Below, piece after piece: positions 60,847 through 64,000 of a stretch of DNA of 64,000 nt. The stretch covers positions 124,001 to 188,000 of the forward strand of contig NZ_JAHVHU010000004.1 in the NCBI RefSeq assembly GCF_019802045.1, given 5' to 3'. Below the pieces are notes generated by a model. The model was not told the origin of the DNA. It saw only the letters and a list, made by a program, of their open reading frames with translations, and ran no database searches. The stretch comes from Membranihabitans marinus. Its GTDB lineage: Bacteria > Bacteroidota > Bacteroidia > Chitinophagales > Saprospiraceae. Made by a program: the position numbers and the translations under genes. Positions within the stretch are counted from its first letter, which is position 1. Each line of letters opens with the position of its first letter.

Positions 60847-62217
60847 ATGAAAAAAACTGTTGTAATAGATATTGTAGGTTTGAGTCAGAGCGTGATCGGT
60901 AAAGACACCCCTTTCATTCAGGAATATATGAATCGTCATCATCATGCCCGAATTCATCCGCCCTTTCCAGCGTTGACCACTGCTTCGCAATCCACTTATA
61001 TCACCGGGAAATCTCCTTCTGACCATGGAATTGTCGGCAATGGGTGGTACGATCGGATAGAATGCGAAGTTAAATTTTGGAAACAGGCCGATCAGCTGGT
61101 CTCGGCTCCTAAGATATGGGAGAAAGCACGCGAAGTGGATCCAGATTTTACCTGTTCCAAGATGTTTTGGTGGTACAATATGTATAGCGATGTAGAATTT
61201 TCTGCCACACCGCGACCCCAGTACCGGGCAGACGGGGTCAAAGTACCGGATTGTTATACGCAACCGGCTGCTTTGCGGGATGAGCTTCAGGAGGAATTTG
61301 GAACCTTTCCGCTTTTCAATTTCTGGGGACCGAACACCTCGGTCAAGTCCAGTCAGTGGATTGCAGATGCTTCTCTTTGGGTAGATAAAAAACATGATCC
61401 GACGCTAACTCTAATTTATTTACCTCACCTGGACTATGCTTTGCAGCAGTACAGTCATAAAGATGAGCGAAGCAAAAAAAGCCTCCGCGAAATAGATGGA
61501 GTGGTTAAGCGTCTGGTCGAGCATTATGAATCGAGGGACGCTGCAGTCATCCTTTTATCTGAATATGGGATTAATCCGGTGGATAATCCGATCCATCTCA
61601 ACCGGGTTTTTCGCAAAAAAGGCTGGCTTGCCGTACGTGAAGAAAATGGAAAAGAGTTGTTGGATGCCGGTGCCTCAAAAGCATTTGTCATTGCGGATCA
61701 TCAGATCGGTCATGTTTATATCAATGACAAGAGCATCCATGAAGCTGTTAAGCGAGTACTGGAGTCTACAGCAGGAATAGCTCAGGTACTTGATGTACAA
61801 GGGAAAAAAGAATACGGCATCGATCATGAACGCGCCGGTGATCTGGTTCTGATAGCAGAAGATGACGCGTGGTTTACGTATTATTACTGGGAAGATGACA
61901 AACGTGCACCGGATTTTGCCCGGAGTGTGCAGATCCATAAAAAACCGGGTTATGATCCGGCTGAAATGTTTTTTGACCAATCCAACCCTCTGATCAAAGG
62001 CCGGGCAGCCTACCAATTAGCACGTAAAAAGCTGGGCTTCCGGTATGTGATGGATGTGATATCGCTCGATGCCAGTTTGGTCAGCGGCAGTCATGGCAGT
62101 CCGTTGGTCTCGGAAGAATTCCATCCGGTGTGTATATCCAGTGAGCCTTTACCCGGGGAGGTGATACAGCCTGAAAAGGTGTACGATGTAATCTGGGAGC
62201 GATTGTTTGGGGGATAG
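60847..62217 (+). CDS. eboF: EboF, alkaline-phosphatase-superfamily (NPP-like) protein
   Basis: 456 residues from the ATG at 60847 (MKKTVVIDIVGL); an earlier frame extension to 60730 overlaps eboE and is not believed. NPP/phosphodiesterase-type features: Asp8, the nucleophile loop PALTTASQSTYITG with Thr44, YLPHLDYALQQYSH, and a late His in GSHGSP. The usual metal motif DHG is replaced by LSEYG, so one zinc site lacks its Asp-His pair. This may be a feature of the EboF subfamily. It closes the cluster; the gene ends 192 bp before the dispersed repeat at 62409. Confidence 0.88.
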   Translation: MKKTVVIDIVGLSQSVIGKDTPFIQEYMNRHHHARIHPPFPALTTASQSTYITGKSPSDHGIVGNGWYDRIECEVKFWKQADQLVSAPKIWEKAREVDPDFTCSKMFWWYNMYSDVEFSATPRPQYRADGVKVPDCYTQPAALRDELQEEFGTFPLFNFWGPNTSVKSSQWIADASLWVDKKHDPTLTLIYLPHLDYALQQYSHKDERSKKSLREIDGVVKRLVEHYESRDAAVILLSEYGINPVDNPIHLNRVFRKKGWLAVREENGKELLDAGASKAFVIADHQIGHVYINDKSIHEAVKRVLESTAGIAQVLDVQGKKEYGIDHERAGDLVLIAEDDAWFTYYYWEDDKRAPDFARSVQIHKKPGYDPAEMFFDQSNPLIKGRAAYQLARKKLGFRYVMDVISLDASLVSGSHGSPLVSEEFHPVCISSEPLPGEVIQPEKVYDVIWERLFGG

Positions 62218-62408
62218 CGTTTAATCAGAGGTGGTGTCAGAAACTTGCCGGGTGGGATTAGAGCGAACGGATAGTGTCTGGCACCTGAGTATGAACCACC
62301 AGTGCCAGATTCTTGGTGCTCTTCTCTGCGCTGGGATGGACAGGAGAAACCCACCTCGCTCTCACGCCATGTTATCCCAACTGGTTTCTTCCACCACCAT
62401 CCCTTAAC

Positions 62409-62705
62409 CCGTTTTATTCACCACGTCAATCTGTCGCAATACATAATCTGCAGTGTATCGACTGCTTAAAATCCAAAATTAGGCATGTCACATAGTCCAA
62501 TAGTGGGTGACGTTGACTTTTGATTCACACATTATCCTCGGGACAGAGCACTCCCTCAGCCAAGGCAGAGACAGGTCGGTTCCTTCATCCTACCCACCCA
62601 AAATGAGGACATTTTGGTTCCTTCACCGAATGTGGATTGACCACATTCGATCTCGCCCTTGGCGAGATTTTGCTCAGTCATACAGAATTATCTGACACAG
62701 CTCGG
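62409..62705 (+). repeat. Dispersed structured repeat, copy 2 (related to 36489-36732)
   Basis: It follows the same plan as copy 1 (ACCACGTCAATCT, TTGACTTTTGATTCA, ATCCTCGGGACAGAGC, GTGGATTGACCACATTCGAT, CTCGCCCTTGGCGAGATTTT) but carries an additional ~55-60 bp (about 62572-62630, with CCAAAATGAGGACATTTTGG) not found in copy 1. That insert is itself palindromic. Downstream 62706-62917 has CCAGGG-CCCTGG symmetry at 62711-62730 and no gene. The region 62218-62408 shows no feature. Confidence 0.8.
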
Positions 62706-62917
62706 CATAACCAGGGGGTTCAGCCCTGGAATAACTACCTGGGATTGCAAGTAAGTCCACTTTGTGGAGGGAAGATAATTGAAGGAATTTGTTGATACAA
62801 CCCAAGGAATGTGAAAACGCTAAAAAAATTAATTTTTTTGCAGATCTCAAGATGCCCTTTACCAATAAGCCACCATTCATCATCAACAACTTACCATTAA
62901 CCATCCCCAATGAACCA

Positions 62918-63451
62918 TTAAAATATCACCTGAAGTATCGGAATAAATATCAAACCCAATTGCATCGGAAGGGAGAACGAAGCCTTATTTTCCACAACCC
63001 AATCCCTCAAATCCCGTTCTGTATAGGTGTAGAAGAAGATCTCTTGCTTTTTGTATTTGGCCAACCACTGCTCCGGATCACGACGGAACATCTCTACATC
63101 TACACTGTACCGGCCACTCTGCATCTGCCAATGACCTAATTCCCCCGGAAAAACAGTCCGTGCCTGAATAATCGTTCCTCCACCAAGAACTTCCCATACA
63201 TTGGGGTTGTCTTTGTGACGCATCCGGATAATACCCGACTGGTCGCCCAAGGTATACTGCCACTCCGTGTAATCATCCAGTGAAGCCCAGGTTGCTTCGA
63301 TCGTTCCTGTGAAATCCGAACTATCGGTAACGATTATCCACTGATCAAACCGGTTGTCGTATTTGGTGGATATTCCAATAATATTTTGCGCCTGAATTTT
63401 GGGGAAAAACACCCAAAAACCAAATAACAGAATAAAGTACAATTGTCTCAT
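62918..63451 (-). CDS. Secreted protein of unknown function
   Basis: 177 residues from the ATG at 63451 (MRQLYFILLFGFWVFFP); the longer frame to 63616 adds 55 residues of low-quality sequence. The signal peptide ends near KIQAQ. The mature protein has a beta-rich look with many aromatic residues (WIIVTDSSDFTGTIEATWAS, WEVLGGGTIIQARTVFPG, YSVDVEMFRRDPEQWLAKYK) and resembles no family I can name. It lacks a lipobox, so it is periplasmic or outer-membrane associated. It is not close enough to the ebo cluster (on the opposite strand) to be assigned to it. Confidence 0.6.
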   Translation of the reverse strand: MRQLYFILLFGFWVFFPKIQAQNIIGISTKYDNRFDQWIIVTDSSDFTGTIEATWASLDDYTEWQYTLGDQSGIIRMRHKDNPNVWEVLGGGTIIQARTVFPGELGHWQMQSGRYSVDVEMFRRDPEQWLAKYKKQEIFFYTYTERDLRDWVVENKASFSLPMQLGLIFIPILQVIF

Positions 63452-63610
63452 AGTTCCGGCTTTAATGATTGGGATGAAACACAATAACAAAATATGACAA
63501 CACAATATTGTACATAAACAAAAGGAAAGTACGACTAAACGTACTCGAAGTGCCGAGCACGACAGTACGAGATGTAAAGGAATCGGAAAGCTGGCACGTG
63601 GATAGCTACA

Positions 63611-63659
63611 GCCCAAAAAACTCGTCCTGGGAAGGTGTTTTCAGCACCATTCCCCAGGA
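63611..63659 (-). terminator. Rho-independent terminator for the DUF3127 gene
   Basis: On the minus strand, downstream of the gene that ends at 63787, a stem is formed by TCCTGGG / CCCAGGA and an inner GGTG / CACC pair (63625-63659), followed after four bases by a run of six T. This is a good intrinsic terminator. Confidence 0.6.
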
Positions 63660-63786
63660 ATTCTCCCACAGGGTGGGTTTTTAAATGAAGTGACTGTGCA
63701 AGCGAGTACTACAAAACTATTCGATGGTGTCATACCGATTCTCTTGTCATGGATTCCATCATCATAAAAACCTAAGCCGTTTCCAT

Positions 63787-64000
63787 TCAGAATGGCAGAT
63801 CGTCATCTGGTGTGGGTTGATTCTGATTTATTTCCGGTGGTTCATCGTTAAACACGAAATCCTCTTCTTCAGGGAATCCTCCGGTATTGCCCGGCTGATG
63901 TGCCTCAAGTTTCCAGGCATTGAGATTGGTAAAATACTTACCGTTCCATTCTCGTCCCCGCAAATCAAAATGAACTTTTACTTCACTTCCTTCTTCAAAA
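63787..64000 (-). CDS. C-terminal part of a DUF3127 protein (cut by window edge)
   Basis: The minus-strand frame is open from the window end to the TGA at 63787, giving ~71 residues. The segment FEEGSEVKVHFDLRGREWNG and KYFTNLNAWKLEAHQ match the end of the OB-like DUF3127 domain found across Bacteroidota. It is followed by a disordered Pro/Asn/Glu-rich stretch and the terminal DDDLPF, which resembles the acidic tip of single-stranded DNA-binding proteins. It may bind nucleic acid or recruit partners through the tip, but no role is established. The N-terminal half lies outside the window. Confidence 0.8.
   Translation of the reverse strand, partial: FEEGSEVKVHFDLRGREWNGKYFTNLNAWKLEAHQPGNTGGFPEEEDFVFNDEPPEINQNQPTPDDDLPF

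Noticed and set aside
63452-63616. Upstream extension of the secreted protein ending at 62918
   Set aside because: Cys/Leu-rich low-complexity sequence precedes a second, much better signal peptide starting at 63451.

Overview
The window looks like a chromosomal segment of a member of the Bacteroidota. Support: a SusC/SusD pair with an STN-type SusC and a FecR anti-sigma factor, a PUR-family (DUF3276) protein, BshB1 of bacillithiol synthesis, a DUF3127 protein, lipoprotein and Tat-like leaders on periplasmic enzymes, and weak ribosome binding sites with several TTG/GTG starts. No rRNA, tRNA, phage, transposase or CRISPR locus was seen. A closer taxonomic placement is not possible from the sequence alone.

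Layout. 1-4.5 kb: housekeeping genes (cNMP/patatin hydrolase, HD protein, RlmI-like methyltransferase, carboxymuconolactone decarboxylase-like protein). 4.8-28 kb: a long minus-strand catabolic region with a zinc alcohol dehydrogenase, GntP permease, polysaccharide deacetylase with a C-terminal propeller, two neutral-ceramidase-family proteins plus a third decayed copy, a CxxCH/HEAT lipoprotein, a double amidohydrolase, a DUF3604 protein, a GMC oxidoreductase with its small subunit, SusD, SusC and FecR. It reads as a TonB-dependent uptake and periplasmic oxidation/hydrolysis locus for an unknown, probably amide-containing, saccharide or glycolipid.

28-36 kb: two near-identical GMC oxidoreductase/small-subunit pairs, each followed by an array of a ~184-bp structured repeat. 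Two array units carry a DUF559 (Vsr-like) endonuclease gene, and gene-less units look like internal deletions of the gene-bearing form. This is the most unusual structure in the window. 37-49 kb: an ECF sigma factor, ComEC, a ComEA-like HhH protein, an ABC exporter, the PUR protein and an AddB/AddA-type nuclease-helicase pair.

50-55 kb: a small secreted protein, an AGE-family epimerase, bshB1, fabH and a cation/proton antiporter. 55.5-62.2 kb: a complete six-gene ebo cluster (eboA-F) on the plus strand, the conserved cluster known from scytonemin export in cyanobacteria and from nematode repulsion by Pseudomonas. No recognisable cargo-biosynthesis gene sits beside it. 62.2-64 kb: a second copy of a dispersed structured repeat also present at 36.5 kb, a secreted hypothetical protein and the end of a DUF3127 gene.
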